Positions 8,028-16,042 of a DNA stretch of 64,000 bases are shown here, piece by piece. Below the pieces are notes generated by a model. The model had not been told where the DNA came from and ran no database searches. It was given only the letters and a program-made list of their open reading frames with translations. This DNA comes from Acidobacteriota bacterium. Its GTDB lineage: Bacteria > Acidobacteriota > Vicinamibacteria > Marinacidobacterales > Marinacidobacteraceae. The stretch covers positions 55,216-119,215 of the forward strand of contig JAJDUD010000003.1 of the NCBI GenBank assembly GCA_022826825.1. Reading direction: 5' to 3'. Made by a program: the position numbers and the translations under genes. How positions within the stretch are numbered: position 1 is the first letter of the stretch; each line of letters opens with the position of its first letter.

Positions 8028-9121
8028 AGGCCGTCCCCGGACTCGATCCCCCCGAATACGTCGACTGGAGCGAGGACCCGGAACTCCTCCGCGAATTCGG
8101 GGCGACGGCCCTGGAGGACGCCCGCCGCGCCCTCATCGTCGAGGGGCTCGGGGACCCGGCGAGACTCCGCCTCTACGAGGGGCTCGTCCGGAACCGGCTC
8201 CACGACCTGCAACTGAAGCGCTGGGTCCGGTCCGGCGTGCTGTCCAAGGCGTGGCTCGGGCCGGGTGAGGAAGCCGTGACCGTGGGGGCGTGCCACGCGC
8301 TCGAAGCGGGCGACGTCGTCGGACCGATGATCCGGAACATCGGCGCCTGCCATGAGCGGGGGATGAGCCTCGCCTCCATGTTCCGGGGGGCCCTCGGCAC
8401 CGAAGACGGCCCGGCCCGGGGCAGGGACCTTCACTTCGGGGACCTCGAGCAGGGCATCGTGGCCCCGATCAGCATGGTCGGTTCCCTCGTGCCGGTGTGC
8501 GCCGGCATGGCGCTCGCCTTCCGGCTCCGGGGGGAACCGAAGGTGGCCCTGACCTGGGCGGGGGACGGCACGACGGGAACGGCGGCGTTCCACGAGGGCG
8601 TGGTGTCCGCCGTGGCGCTCCGCGCGCCGCTCATCGTGGTGATCCAGAACAACCGGATCGCGCTCGGGACCCCGCTGGCGGAAGGCGGGGCGGGGCGGCT
8701 CGCGCAACTCGGCGGCGGCTACGGCATCTCCAGCCTGCGCGCGGACGGCAACAACGTGCTCGACGTCTTCGCGGCCACCGCGCTCGCCCGGAAGGAGGCG
8801 CTCGCCGCCTCGCGCCCCGTCTTCGTGATCGCGGACACCTTCCGGATGGGCGGGCACGCCACCCACGACGAAGGCGAGAGCCGGAAGATCCTGCCGGCCG
8901 ACCTGTTCGTTCACTACGGCCGCCGGGACCCGGTGCGCACCTATCGGGCGTTCCTGCGGCAGGGCGGCGCCGGCGGCGAGCCGGTAGCCGACGCCGTGCT
9001 GGACGAGATCGAAGCGCGGGTCGAGGCGGAAGTCGCGAACGCGGAACGCGAGGCGTTGTCCTCGCAGCGCACTGCCCGGCCCGATCCGGGCGGGGCGGGG
9101 GAGGGGGTCTTCGGCCCCTGA
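8024..9121 (+). CDS. Thiamine-diphosphate dehydrogenase E1 alpha subunit
   Basis: A 365-aa alpha subunit of a 2-oxoacid dehydrogenase complex of the pyruvate/branched-chain type. The thiamine-diphosphate site runs from AGDGTTGTAAFHEG to VIQNNRIALGTP, and a phosphorylation-loop-like HATHDEGESRKI follows. The GTG start overlaps dacB (GTGA). No E1 beta, E2 or E3 gene is adjacent, which is unusual; a distant beta subunit, or use as a different decarboxylase, is possible. Confidence 0.85.
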   Translation: MKAVPGLDPPEYVDWSEDPELLREFGATALEDARRALIVEGLGDPARLRLYEGLVRNRLHDLQLKRWVRSGVLSKAWLGPGEEAVTVGACHALEAGDVVGPMIRNIGACHERGMSLASMFRGALGTEDGPARGRDLHFGDLEQGIVAPISMVGSLVPVCAGMALAFRLRGEPKVALTWAGDGTTGTAAFHEGVVSAVALRAPLIVVIQNNRIALGTPLAEGGAGRLAQLGGGYGISSLRADGNNVLDVFAATALARKEALAASRPVFVIADTFRMGGHATHDEGESRKILPADLFVHYGRRDPVRTYRAFLRQGGAGGEPVADAVLDEIEARVEAEVANAEREALSSQRTARPDPGGAGEGVFGP

Positions 9122-9125
9122 GCGC

Positions 9126-9551
9126 CTAGAGCCGGGTCTTGGCCGGGAAGTGGTTGAGCCCGAGCCGCGCCGCGGTGCGGTCCGTCTGATCGACGATCGA
9201 CGCGGCGTTGATGCCAATCGCGATCACGATGGCCTCGCTGATCTCTTCCCTGGTAGCTCCCAGCTTGAGGGCCTTCTTCACGTGGCCGTCGAGGCAACCC
9301 TCGCACTGGGCGATCAGGGAGCAGGCGAGAGCGATCAGCTCCTGGACCTTCGGATCGAGATGCTTGTTCTCGGAAAAGTACGTTTCCTTGTAGAACTGGC
9401 CGTAGATGGCCTTCATCCGGGGCTCGAGCATCGAATAGGAGGCCGGAGCCGAGCCGTTCGCCTTCTGCTCGACGCTTTCCTTCTCACCCGGCTTCGGGTC
9501 GTAGTCGATGCCGGGAATCCGGGCCTCGGGGGCCGCTACGTTGTCCGCCAT
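9126..9551 (-). CDS. Carboxymuconolactone decarboxylase / AhpD-like protein
   Basis: A 141-aa protein with the AhpD-type redox motif CEGCLDGH and the helical surroundings LACSLIAQ and LGATREEISEAIVIAIGINA. I choose the ATG at 9551 because GAGGAAAC lies about 8 nt before it; the frame is open to 9623. It is convergent with the E1 gene, leaving only 4 bp between stops. It probably acts in peroxide or thiol chemistry, consistent with the other redox genes, but the substrate is unknown. Confidence 0.85.
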   Translation of the reverse strand: MADNVAAPEARIPGIDYDPKPGEKESVEQKANGSAPASYSMLEPRMKAIYGQFYKETYFSENKHLDPKVQELIALACSLIAQCEGCLDGHVKKALKLGATREEISEAIVIAIGINAASIVDQTDRTAARLGLNHFPAKTRL

Positions 9552-9675
9552 GCCGAATGTTTCCTCGTGCCCGCCGCTCTCGGCCGGGACTTCGTTTCGG
9601 AGGACGGCGGGTGGGACGGCCACCGGTCCGGCGCCGCCCGCTCAGCGCGTCGAAAGAGGAGTAACCGGGGAAGGT

Positions 9676-9681
9676 TAGCAT
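9676..9681 (+). promoter_or_regulatory. -10 box (TAGCAT)
   Basis: TAGCAT lies 9 nt before the ATG at 9691. A purine run (CAGGAACGG) between box and start could also serve as a weak ribosome binding site. Confidence 0.4.
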
Positions 9682-9690
9682 CAGGAACGG

Positions 9691-10155
9691 ATGCCGGTCT
9701 TTCGAAGTTCCGTCGCGCTGTCGGCGCCTCTGGCCACGGTCTTTTCGTTCTTTGCGAATGCCAGGAACCTGGAAGTGCTCACCCCGCCGTGGCTCCGCTT
9801 CCGGGTCCTGACCGACGGGGAGATTCCCATGTCGCGGGGTACGCAGATCGACTATCGGCTGCGCCTTCGCGGTCTTCCGCTTCGCTGGCGGAGCGAGATC
9901 ACCGCCTGGGAGCCGCCCCACCGCTTCGTGGACGAACAGGTGATCGGCCCCTACCGGACCTGGATTCACGAGCACCGGTTCGAGGTCGAGGAGCGCCCGG
10001 GCAGGGGACCGATGGTGATCGCTTCCGACGAGGTGCGCTACCGGGCCCCGGGAGGCCGGCTGATCGACCGCTTCCTGGTGGCCCCCGACCTCGAGCGGAT
10101 CTTCAACTACCGGACGGCCAGGCTCCGGGAGCGGTTCGGTTCACCGGACGACTGA
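9691..10155 (+). CDS. SRPBCC-family ligand-binding protein
   Basis: A 154-aa START/Bet v1-like protein. It opens with the typical strand FRSSVALSAPLATVFSFFANARNLEVLTP and continues with DYRLRLRGLPLRWRSEI, WEPPHRFVDEQ and a C-terminal amphipathic helix. It probably binds a hydrophobic ligand. It is the last clear chromosomal gene before the repeat array and mobile element. Confidence 0.85.
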   Translation: MPVFRSSVALSAPLATVFSFFANARNLEVLTPPWLRFRVLTDGEIPMSRGTQIDYRLRLRGLPLRWRSEITAWEPPHRFVDEQVIGPYRTWIHEHRFEVEERPGRGPMVIASDEVRYRAPGGRLIDRFLVAPDLERIFNYRTARLRERFGSPDD

Positions 10156-10181
10156 CGGCGCGCGAACACGTCCGGCCGCCC

Positions 10182-10201
10182 AATGTCGGCGCGCCGACAT
10201 T
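10182..10201. repeat. Perfect 20-bp palindrome with core TGTCGGCGCGCCGACA
   Basis: AATGTCGGCGCGCCGACATT is its own reverse complement. The same 16-bp core recurs at 49371-49386 inside the 3' end of parB. Confidence 0.6.
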
Positions 10202-10273
10202 GGCGCCGGGAGGCGATGACGCGGCTGCTCCGCGGGGGCATTGGTAATGACAAGGCTGCGGGCCTCGGGCCTC

Positions 10274-10419
10274 GTGCCGGCCAGAGGCGGGTGTTCCAGG
10301 CTGTCGATGCGGTAGCGGCTCTTGAGATCCGCGCCGAGGCGGGGACCTCCTTTTTCCGGGTGCGGTGGCGCCGTGCGCGGTGCGGAGCACCGCGCGTGCC
10401 GGCCAGAGGCCGGCGTTCC
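10274..10419. repeat. Two REP-like palindromes (GTGCCGGCC..GGCCGGCGTTCC type)
   Basis: Copies at 10274-10297 (degenerate) and 10396-10419 (GCCGGCC-AGA-GGCCGGC stem). Related copies lie at 61451-61473 and 61602-61625. They sit only between genes. The 267-bp stretch from 10156 to the tandem array holds these repeats and no gene. Confidence 0.55.
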
Positions 10420-10422
10420 AAG

Positions 10423-11099
10423 CCGTTCGCGACTTCCCGGCGCCGCGCGCGCTTATCGGATGTTGCGCCAGCAACTTCGGATAAGCACCGCGCTCTTATC
10501 GGAAGTCGCGCGGGAGATGGCCTTGTATTGAACCCGAAACCTGATCGAAGGCCGCTCGCGCGACTCCCAGGCGCCGCGCGCGCTTATCGGATGTTGCGCC
10601 AGCAACTTCGGATAAGCACCGCGCTCTTGTCGGATGTCGGGCGGGACGTGGCCTTGTATTGGACCCGAATCCTCATCGAAAGCCGCTCGCGTGACTCCCA
10701 GCCCCGCGCGCGCTTATCGGATGTTGCCCCAGCAACTTCGGATAAGCACCGCGCTCTTATCGGATGTCGCGCGGGAGGTGGCCTCGTATTGGACGCGAAT
10801 CCTCATCGAAAGCCGCTCGCGGGACTCCCAGGCGCCGCGCGCGCTTATCGGATGTTGCGCCAGCAGCTTCGGATGAGCACCGCGCTCTTATCGGATGTCG
10901 CGCGGGACGTGGCCTTGTATTGGACCCGAATCCTTATCGAAAGTCGCTCGCGCGACTTCCCGGGGCCGCGCGCGCTTATCGGATGTTGCGCCAGCAACTT
11001 CGGATAAGCACCGCGCTCTTATCGGATGTCGCGCGGGAGATGGCCTTGTATTGGGCCCGGATCCTTATCGAAAGTCGCTCGCGCGACTTCCGATAAGGA
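10423..11099. repeat. Five tandem copies of a 131-bp repeat
   Basis: GCTTATCGG anchors begin at 10451, 10582, 10712, 10843 and 10974, a period of 130-131 bp. Each unit carries an imperfect long hairpin (GCTTATC ... GATAAGC with inner GTTGC/GCAAC and a GCCA loop) and a second TTATCGGATGTCGCGCG motif about 45 bp on. The array ends in the inverted motif CGCGCGACTTCCGATAAG. Several frames stay open only because the period is not a multiple of three. It lies at the left end of the mobile element; it could be a recombination, partition or regulatory site. Confidence 0.85.
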
Positions 11100-11408
11100 T
11101 GAGTCCGGTCCATGTGCGGCGTTGCGTGCGCGCGCGGCCGGGGGCCGCTGGCGGTGCTTGACGGGTTGCGCGAGGAGTGGACCGGTGGAGCTGTTGGCGA
11201 CGTTGTCGGGGAGCCCGAAAAGGGCGCCGAGACGGACCGGATCGGCGGCGAGAGGGAGACGTTCCTGGCGCTGGTGTCGGGGCCGCGACGCCGGAGTGTT
11301 GGGCACGCAGGCAGGGCAGGGGGCGACGGCGGGGGAACCGTCGGGGCGCGTGGAGTGGACCCAGCAGGTGTCGCCGCAGTCCGGGCAGTCTTTGGGAGGG
11401 GTGCTCAT
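11019..11408 (-). CDS. Small zinc-ribbon-like protein
   Basis: A possible 129-aa protein with two CxxC knuckles near its N terminus (CPDCGDTC and CPAC, residues about 8-36), then a basic, proline-rich tail. Its last 25 codons run into the tandem repeat array, so the C terminus is repeat-derived. No partner is evident. Composition fits coding, but the call is tentative. Confidence 0.4.
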   Translation of the reverse strand: MSTPPKDCPDCGDTCWVHSTRPDGSPAVAPCPACVPNTPASRPRHQRQERLPLAADPVRLGALFGLPDNVANSSTGPLLAQPVKHRQRPPAARARNAAHGPDSSLSEVARATFDKDPGPIQGHLPRDIR

Positions 11409-11543
11409 CGGCCGATCGGGGGATCGGTTGGAGTTCGCCGGGTTCGCGAGCTTTGCCCGGAGCGTACTAGCCGAGTGGCCGGGCAGCGTCAAGTCAGGAG
11501 TGGCCGATAAGGTGCGGAACTTATCTGGCGGCGCGAACAGGAG

Positions 11544-11549
11544 TAGAAT
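11544..11549 (+). promoter_or_regulatory. -10 box (TAGAAT)
   Basis: TAGAAT lies 9 nt before the ATG at 11559; TTATCT lies 17 bp upstream in the -35 position. Confidence 0.45.
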
Positions 11550-11558
11550 CCAGAGGCT

Positions 11559-11741
11559 ATGAGTCCGGAAGTGATCGCTATCGTCGCCGTCGGGGTATCC
11601 CTCGCCGCCCTCATCGTGACGGGCCAGCGAGCGGTCCGAACCGACCTCCACGATCTCGCGCAGCGAGTCGCCCGCATTGAAGGGGCGCTGCCGTTCCTGA
11701 CTCCGCCACCGGCTGGCGCCCAGCGCCGCCAAACGGACTAA
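11559..11741 (+). CDS. Small single-pass membrane protein with coiled coil
   Basis: A 60-aa protein: a transmembrane helix at residues 5-22 (VIAIVAVGVSLAALIVTG) followed by a short charged helix (TDLHDLAQRVARIEGAL) and a polar tail. Such proteins are common beside toxin-antitoxin and mobile genes, but function is unknown. The 227-bp gap after it contains the hairpin CGATTT/AAATCG (11878-11894) and no gene; the next gene converges. Confidence 0.6.
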   Translation: MSPEVIAIVAVGVSLAALIVTGQRAVRTDLHDLAQRVARIEGALPFLTPPPAGAQRRQTD

Positions 11742-11968
11742 ACGAAGAGCCGTTATCGGAACCTACGTCCGGATCTTGTGCGCCCGGGCAGCCCCAATCT
11801 GGCCTTCAGGAGGCCTGCGCAGGTCCTCGAGGAGCCAGGATCCACGCCGGCGCCGGCGAGATCCGAGCGAATTCGACCGATTTGACATAAATCGAAATGG
11901 CACAGACGCGCTCTGAGCGGTCATGCGCCCCGAGGGCAGTCTTCCGTTAGCGGCCTTGGGGGGCGAGG

Positions 11969-12790
11969 TCAGTGCTTCAGGTCGGCAATCTGTGCCTGGA
12001 GCTGGTCTCGGATGATCGCGGCTTTGCTGAGTGCGCCTTCGATGCGCCACTGTGCGTCGGCAGCGACGTCGCCGCGCAGCAGGTCCATGTCTTGTCGTTT
12101 GGCGAGGCGCGCGAGAGTGATGGCGTCCGTGACGCGTTTCTTTGCCGCGTCGTCGCCCAAGGCGGAGATCCGCGCCTCGAGGAGGCGGATCAACTCGTCG
12201 TGGAGCGTCTCGACCTCATTCATGGCGGCGGAGGCCTTGGCGCGAACTCCTTCAATTGCATCCGAAAGGCGCTGTTCTGTGGGCGAAACGGACCCGAGCG
12301 ATGTGGCGGCGGCGGAGCCGCCCAGCCGCCGGAGGCGGCGTTTCGTTTCCGCCAGGCGCTGCTCGACCGTCAGTCTTCGGTTGTAGTTTTGGTTGGTGGT
12401 GTGCTGGATGGACCTCCAGTCGTCCGAGGCAATGCCGCGGCGTGCGTTGTCATCGAGCAAACGCCGTCGGAGCTGGATGTCGCTCGCCGTGTTTCTGGCG
12501 TAGCGGCGCTGGTCGGGGCCGGCATCGGGGTTGCGCTCGAGTTCGCCCAGGCGCGCGAGAGCCTCGTCGCGGAGGCGTTCAAGCGCATTGAACTCGGCTA
12601 TCGCGTCGGCCCGCATCTCCTCGATCGGGCGGGGCGGGGGGCCCCTGAGCTCCTTGAGTGAGGCGCGGAGGTTCTTGGCGAACTCCCGGTTGAACCTGGC
12701 CTGTTCTTCCTGGAATTCGTCGGGTGTCGGCAGGACGCAACCGGCGAGGATCAGGGCAACGAGAGGAAGGAGGAGAGCTCTAAGTCTCAT
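11969..12790 (-). CDS. Lipoprotein with long coiled-coil region
   Basis: A 273-aa protein. The start at 12790 gives a compact lipoprotein signal (MRLRALLLPLVALILAGC). The mature part is almost all charged helix, with coiled-coil stretches such as FNALERLRDEALARLGELE and VEQRLAETKRRLRRL. It is the last gene of the integrase operon, 25 bp after the partner A stop. It may be an envelope component of the element; no enzyme motif is seen. Confidence 0.65.
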   Translation of the reverse strand: MRLRALLLPLVALILAGCVLPTPDEFQEEQARFNREFAKNLRASLKELRGPPPRPIEEMRADAIAEFNALERLRDEALARLGELERNPDAGPDQRRYARNTASDIQLRRRLLDDNARRGIASDDWRSIQHTTNQNYNRRLTVEQRLAETKRRLRRLGGSAAATSLGSVSPTEQRLSDAIEGVRAKASAAMNEVETLHDELIRLLEARISALGDDAAKKRVTDAITLARLAKRQDMDLLRGDVAADAQWRIEGALSKAAIIRDQLQAQIADLKH

Positions 12791-12815
12791 GGTGGGGCTC
12801 ACATACCTATTGTGG

Positions 12816-13412
12816 TCAGGCACTCTCCTCCGGCGGAACGCCGAAGAGGTTGATCCAGGCTACGACGTGGGGTCGTAACGTCAGGGAGAGACGGATGACG
12901 CGGGCGACCTCGTAGACGGACATGCCTCCGGCAGAGAGGAGCCCGGGAAGATCCCAGAGGTGGATGCAGGCGAAGACGTGCCAGACCTGGTCGCGTTCGA
13001 CGTCCGTCATTCGCGTGGCCCGGAAAATCCGGGCCAACTCGGCCCCGGTGGGCCTGTCCGGATAGCCCGCGAGATGGCCACCGGACAGGTGCGCGAAAAA
13101 TCCGCGCACTCGTTCCGGGGGAGTGGGGGGCTTCGAAAGGGCTTTCGGATGCTGGAACCAGGTGAGGGGAAAGGGGACGCGATCCGCTAGTTCCGGGTCC
13201 CGGGAGATGTGGCGAGGAGGCTTTCCCTCCCCCCCGATGAGGGCACCGTGTTCGCCGAGGCCGTCCTCGCGAGGGTCTCCCCCGGTCAGGATGCAAAGCT
13301 CGACGGCGCGTCGCTCCGCGCGGGCGTACAGCTCCTCGCGGGAGGGGAACCGTGTCGAATCCTCGGCTGACGGGTTGAAGTAATGGTGGCGGATCTTTGC
13401 AATGTCGAGCAT
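12816..13412 (-). CDS. Nucleotidyltransferase partner protein, copy A (family of unknown function)
   Basis: A 198-aa protein, one of three paralogues in the window (also 17452-18066 and 19088-19708). All share an opening LDIxxxRxxYF, the block LGEHGALIGG..KP, a central HLAGYPDRPTGAELARIFR and a helical C terminus ending VxWxxxFxxPPE. Each follows an AbiEii-like nucleotidyltransferase by only 2-8 nt. I recognise no known domain. The strict pairing suggests an antitoxin, substrate or co-factor of the transferase. Confidence 0.75.
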   Translation of the reverse strand: MLDIAKIRHHYFNPSAEDSTRFPSREELYARAERRAVELCILTGGDPREDGLGEHGALIGGEGKPPRHISRDPELADRVPFPLTWFQHPKALSKPPTPPERVRGFFAHLSGGHLAGYPDRPTGAELARIFRATRMTDVERDQVWHVFACIHLWDLPGLLSAGGMSVYEVARVIRLSLTLRPHVVAWINLFGVPPEESA

Positions 13413-13420
13413 CGGAAGTG

Positions 13421-14143
13421 TCAGCGCTCCCAGGCAGGAGTGGAGCGTTCGAGACGCGACGGTGTTCTGGGAATCTCGCGCAGGACCTGGTCAGCGACAA
13501 AGGGAGCAGGGTCCTTCGCCTCGTCGGGGTAAGCAGGGCGGATGAGCGCACGCTGGTCGGTTCGCTGCATCCAGCCCTCTGGGAGGCTCTGGAGTTCGCG
13601 CTTCAGTTGCTTGAGGTCCGAGACGTCGGTGTTTTTCATGGCGGCCTTGACTGCGGCGGGGTCGAGGTGTCGGGCGACGGCGAAGTCGTAGAGGTCCCGC
13701 GCCAGCAATCTTTCGGAGTCCAGCATCCGGCCTGCGAGCTTCTTTACGAGTATCTCGGCGTTGGTTTCGAGCGGCACGCAGGTGCCGCGGACCGTATCGA
13801 CGGAGCGCGGCTGGTCGGTCCATGGAGGGCTGGTAAAGAGGGTGACCTCGCCGCCCCGCAGAATGATCTTGGTGTTCCAGCGAAGCACGGTGAGGACTTC
13901 GGCGGGGCCAGCCCGCTGCTCGATGGTGCGCCGGAACGCGTCGCGGCGTTCCCAGAGCCGGCTGTAAGCCTCCTGATCGGTGAAGAGGTCCACGTCCGTG
14001 CTGTGTCGGTGCGCCCAGCGGAGCGCTAGGGCAGTGCCTCCGCCTAGACGCATGTGCTGTTCTCCGCCCAGGTGCTCTCCGAAGGCCTCGCGGACGGCCT
14101 CGAAGAGTTCGGCCGGACCGGGGGGAAGGTCGTATTCCGCCAT
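13421..14143 (-). CDS. AbiEii-like nucleotidyltransferase, copy A
   Basis: A 240-aa DUF1814/AbiEii-type protein. The core motif GGGTALALRW (residues 34-43) and the catalytic DxD (D50-V-D52 in HSTDVDLF) are intact, followed by the conserved RDLYDFAVARH. In known type IV toxin-antitoxin systems such enzymes are toxins that transfer nucleotides to tRNA. Here its ATG shares a base with the stop of the upstream integrase (TGATG), so it is coupled to the recombinase rather than to an AbiEi-type antitoxin. Its partner gene follows after 8 nt. Confidence 0.85.
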   Translation of the reverse strand: MAEYDLPPGPAELFEAVREAFGEHLGGEQHMRLGGGTALALRWAHRHSTDVDLFTDQEAYSRLWERRDAFRRTIEQRAGPAEVLTVLRWNTKIILRGGEVTLFTSPPWTDQPRSVDTVRGTCVPLETNAEILVKKLAGRMLDSERLLARDLYDFAVARHLDPAAVKAAMKNTDVSDLKQLKRELQSLPEGWMQRTDQRALIRPAYPDEAKDPAPFVADQVLREIPRTPSRLERSTPAWER

Positions 14144-15108
14144 CAGACGGAGATTCGCTCGACGATGTTGCGGCTGACGGATCTGCTCCGCCGGTCGTAG
14201 AGCTGAGTGGTGGAGGGATCCGAATGGCCGACCAGGTATTGGACGTCCTCCATGGGGACGCCCTGGTCCAGGAGGTCGGTGATGACCATGGCCCGGAAGC
14301 TGTGCACGGTGATGAAGCTCGGGAGACCCGCCGCCCGGAGCCGGCGCTTGAGCATTGAACGCAACGTCCAGGGTTCGATGCCGGCGTCGCCGAACCCCGT
14401 GGGCGAGCCCGAAGCGATGACGCGGAAGAGGGGGGTGTCCTGTGGCTGGTCGCGGATCTGGGCCGCGGCCAGGTAAGCGGCGATCCAGGAGTCGAGGTCG
14501 ATGCGGACGGGGATTTCGCGCTGCTTGCCGCGTTTTTCGCGCATGCGCAGCGCTCGGTGGTCGCCGTAGTCGCGGAGGTCCTGGAGTCGGAGCGCAGCGA
14601 CGGCGCCGGCCCGGGCGCCGGTATAGATAAGGGTGCCGAGGATGGCGCGGTCCCGCACCCCGGGCCTCGAGGACGGGTCTATGGAAGCGATGAGGTCGCG
14701 TGTCTGGGCGACGGTGATCTCGGGGGTCTTGCCTTCGCGGGATTCGGAACGCGGTGGCCGCACGGACTGGAAGGGGTTGATGACGACCGCATGGCGGAGC
14801 GTGAGAACGTCGAAGAAGTGCCGGAGCGCGGACAGCGCGAGTTTCTGGGTGGGGATGGAGCCGCCGTAGGCGTCCAGGAAGCGCGCCGCGTGTCCGGGAG
14901 TTGTATCCACGAGGGAGATGTCCTGCGCGGCCAGCCAGTGGAGGAAGCGTCGCACCGGGATGGCGTACGCCTTGCGCGTGTGCGGGTTCCGGATCCGCGC
15001 GGTGAAGAATTCCTCGGCCGCGAAACACGCCTGGGGTCCGGCATCGCGCAGGACGGCGAGCCGCGCCGGGTGTTCGAAGGGAACGAGCGCGGCCGCGCGG
15101 CCGGTCAT
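14143..15108 (-). CDS. Tyrosine recombinase (integrase) of the element
   Basis: A 321-aa phage-type integrase. The N-terminal SAM-like DNA-binding region (TRKAYAIPVRRFLHWLA) precedes the catalytic residues: Arg in YTGARAGAVAALRL, HxxR in VHSFRAMV, His in VGHSDPSTTQLY and the nucleophile Tyr in QLYDRRSRS. I use the ATG at 15108, which overlaps the stop of the upstream gene (ATGA). Co-translation with a nucleotidyltransferase is unusual. It probably catalyses integration or resolution of the element. Confidence 0.9.
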   Translation of the reverse strand: MTGRAAALVPFEHPARLAVLRDAGPQACFAAEEFFTARIRNPHTRKAYAIPVRRFLHWLAAQDISLVDTTPGHAARFLDAYGGSIPTQKLALSALRHFFDVLTLRHAVVINPFQSVRPPRSESREGKTPEITVAQTRDLIASIDPSSRPGVRDRAILGTLIYTGARAGAVAALRLQDLRDYGDHRALRMREKRGKQREIPVRIDLDSWIAAYLAAAQIRDQPQDTPLFRVIASGSPTGFGDAGIEPWTLRSMLKRRLRAAGLPSFITVHSFRAMVITDLLDQGVPMEDVQYLVGHSDPSTTQLYDRRSRSVSRNIVERISV

Positions 15109-15338
15109 CCGGTCAACCGGAGGGCGGCGAACAGAGCTCCAGCGAGAACAACGGCCCACAGAATGCCGCGCTGTTCAAGGCGGGCCAGCTCGAGCCGTAG
15201 ATCGGCCTTCGTGAGGAGATCGGATCTCGCTTGCTTCGCCTGCGCGATGACAGCGACGACCGCACGCGCGGTCTTCGCATCCATGCCGGCAGCGGTGAGG
15301 CGATCCGTGGCGGCGGCGGTGTCAATGGTGCAGGCCAT
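15105..15338 (-). CDS. DUF1640-like coiled-coil membrane protein, copy 1
   Basis: A 77-aa protein: an N-terminal segment (DTAAATDRLTAAGMDAKTA), a helix with TKADLRLELARLE and a C-terminal transmembrane segment ending AGALFAALRLTG. Paralogue of the gene at 15357, sharing the FAALRLTG tail. Fits the DUF1640/CCDC90-like pattern. It overlaps the integrase start (ATGA) and lies 18 bp after its paralogue. Confidence 0.75.
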   Translation of the reverse strand: MACTIDTAAATDRLTAAGMDAKTARAVVAVIAQAKQARSDLLTKADLRLELARLEQRGILWAVVLAGALFAALRLTG

Positions 15339-15356
15339 CGAGACTCCTGGTCTCGC

Positions 15357-15602
15357 TCATCCCGTGAGTCGCAAGGCGGCGAACAGAACTCCAGCAATGG
15401 CGAGGACGGCGAGGATGGTCCGGCGTTCGCTGGTAGCGATCGCGCTTTCGAGACGGGCTACAGCTGTCTCAAGATCGGCTCTTGAGACGTTGGTCGAATC
15501 CGACTTTGCAACGGCGGCGACGATGGCGCGCGCAAGAGCTGGTGAGGCTCCGGCCTCCTCGATGCGTTCGATTTCAGCGGCGGTGTCGAGGGTGTAGGCC
15601 AT
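15357..15602 (-). CDS. DUF1640-like coiled-coil membrane protein, copy 2
   Basis: An 81-aa paralogue of the next gene, with DTAAEIERIEEAGASPALARAI, a coiled coil (SRADLETAVARLESAIA) and a terminal transmembrane helix ending FAALRLTG. First gene of the integrase operon. A strong ribosome binding site (CAGGAGATCCTG) precedes the ATG, and TACACT at 15626-15621 is a plausible -10. Confidence 0.75.
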   Translation of the reverse strand: MAYTLDTAAEIERIEEAGASPALARAIVAAVAKSDSTNVSRADLETAVARLESAIATSERRTILAVLAIAGVLFAALRLTG

Positions 15603-15620
15603 CAGGATCTCCTGCGGGGG

Positions 15621-15691
15621 AGTGTAACAGGGGGGCTGCGATAATCCTTTTTATCCGAACCCCCGTGGGATAACAGAAGGCGTGTTATCGC
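15621..15691 (-). promoter_or_regulatory. Promoter region of the integrase operon with TTATC inverted repeats
   Basis: TACACT (15626-15621) is a -10 candidate. Upstream, GCGATAA (15638-15644) and TTATCGC (15685-15691) form an inverted repeat, with TTATCCG and GGGATAAC between them. TTATC motifs also fill the 131-bp array at 10.4 kb, so the integrase operon and the array may bind the same protein. The rest of the gap to 15800 shows nothing further. Confidence 0.4.
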
Positions 15692-15799
15692 GTAGGGCCG
15701 CCGGAACGGGGCGGCTTGCCTGGGTCGCGGTCGCGCGGCCCCGGCAGTCTGAAGTCTCGAGGCTGCGGAGGGGTGTCGGGGGGTGGGTCGGCCTGAGGA

Positions 15800-16036
15800 T
15801 CAAGCGTGGCCTGTAGAGATCGCGCCAGCCGTAGCCCATCGGTTGTCGGTGTAGCCGTAGTCTGTGGCTCGCCGGATGAGTTCCAGGGCGTTGCGGCCGC
15901 CCGCGATTGCGAGCCCGGTGCGGAGGCTGACTGGGCGGATGGTGCGCCCCGGCGGAAAAGGGCGTTGCCAAGTGGTTGCCCCCCGCCGCAGGAGGTGGAT
16001 GGTTTGCTCTGGATCCAGGCCGGGGATATCGGCCAT
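15800..16036 (-). CDS. Stand-alone ArdC N-terminal-like protein
   Basis: A 78-aa protein that matches the N-terminal DNA-binding part of the ArdC proteins at 40.8-42.9 kb: TTWQRPFPPGRTIRP versus APWQRPWKPGEHLLP, and GYTDNRWATAGAI versus GFADHRWATYRQI. The metalloprotease part is missing. It lies 6 bp after an acidic 75-aa gene, the same neighbour that precedes full-length ArdC. It may be a minimal antirestriction protein or a decayed copy. Confidence 0.6.
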   Translation of the reverse strand: MADIPGLDPEQTIHLLRRGATTWQRPFPPGRTIRPVSLRTGLAIAGGRNALELIRRATDYGYTDNRWATAGAISTGHA

Positions 16037-16042
16037 CGGGCG

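Noticed and set aside
10423..11099. Possible CRISPR array
   Set aside because: Units are identical over their whole 131-bp length with no unique spacers, and no cas genes are present.
10183..11161. Several long open frames across the 131-bp tandem array
   Set aside because: They arise because the repeat has few stops and its period shifts the frame each unit. The peptides repeat the same segments in different frames and show no start signals.
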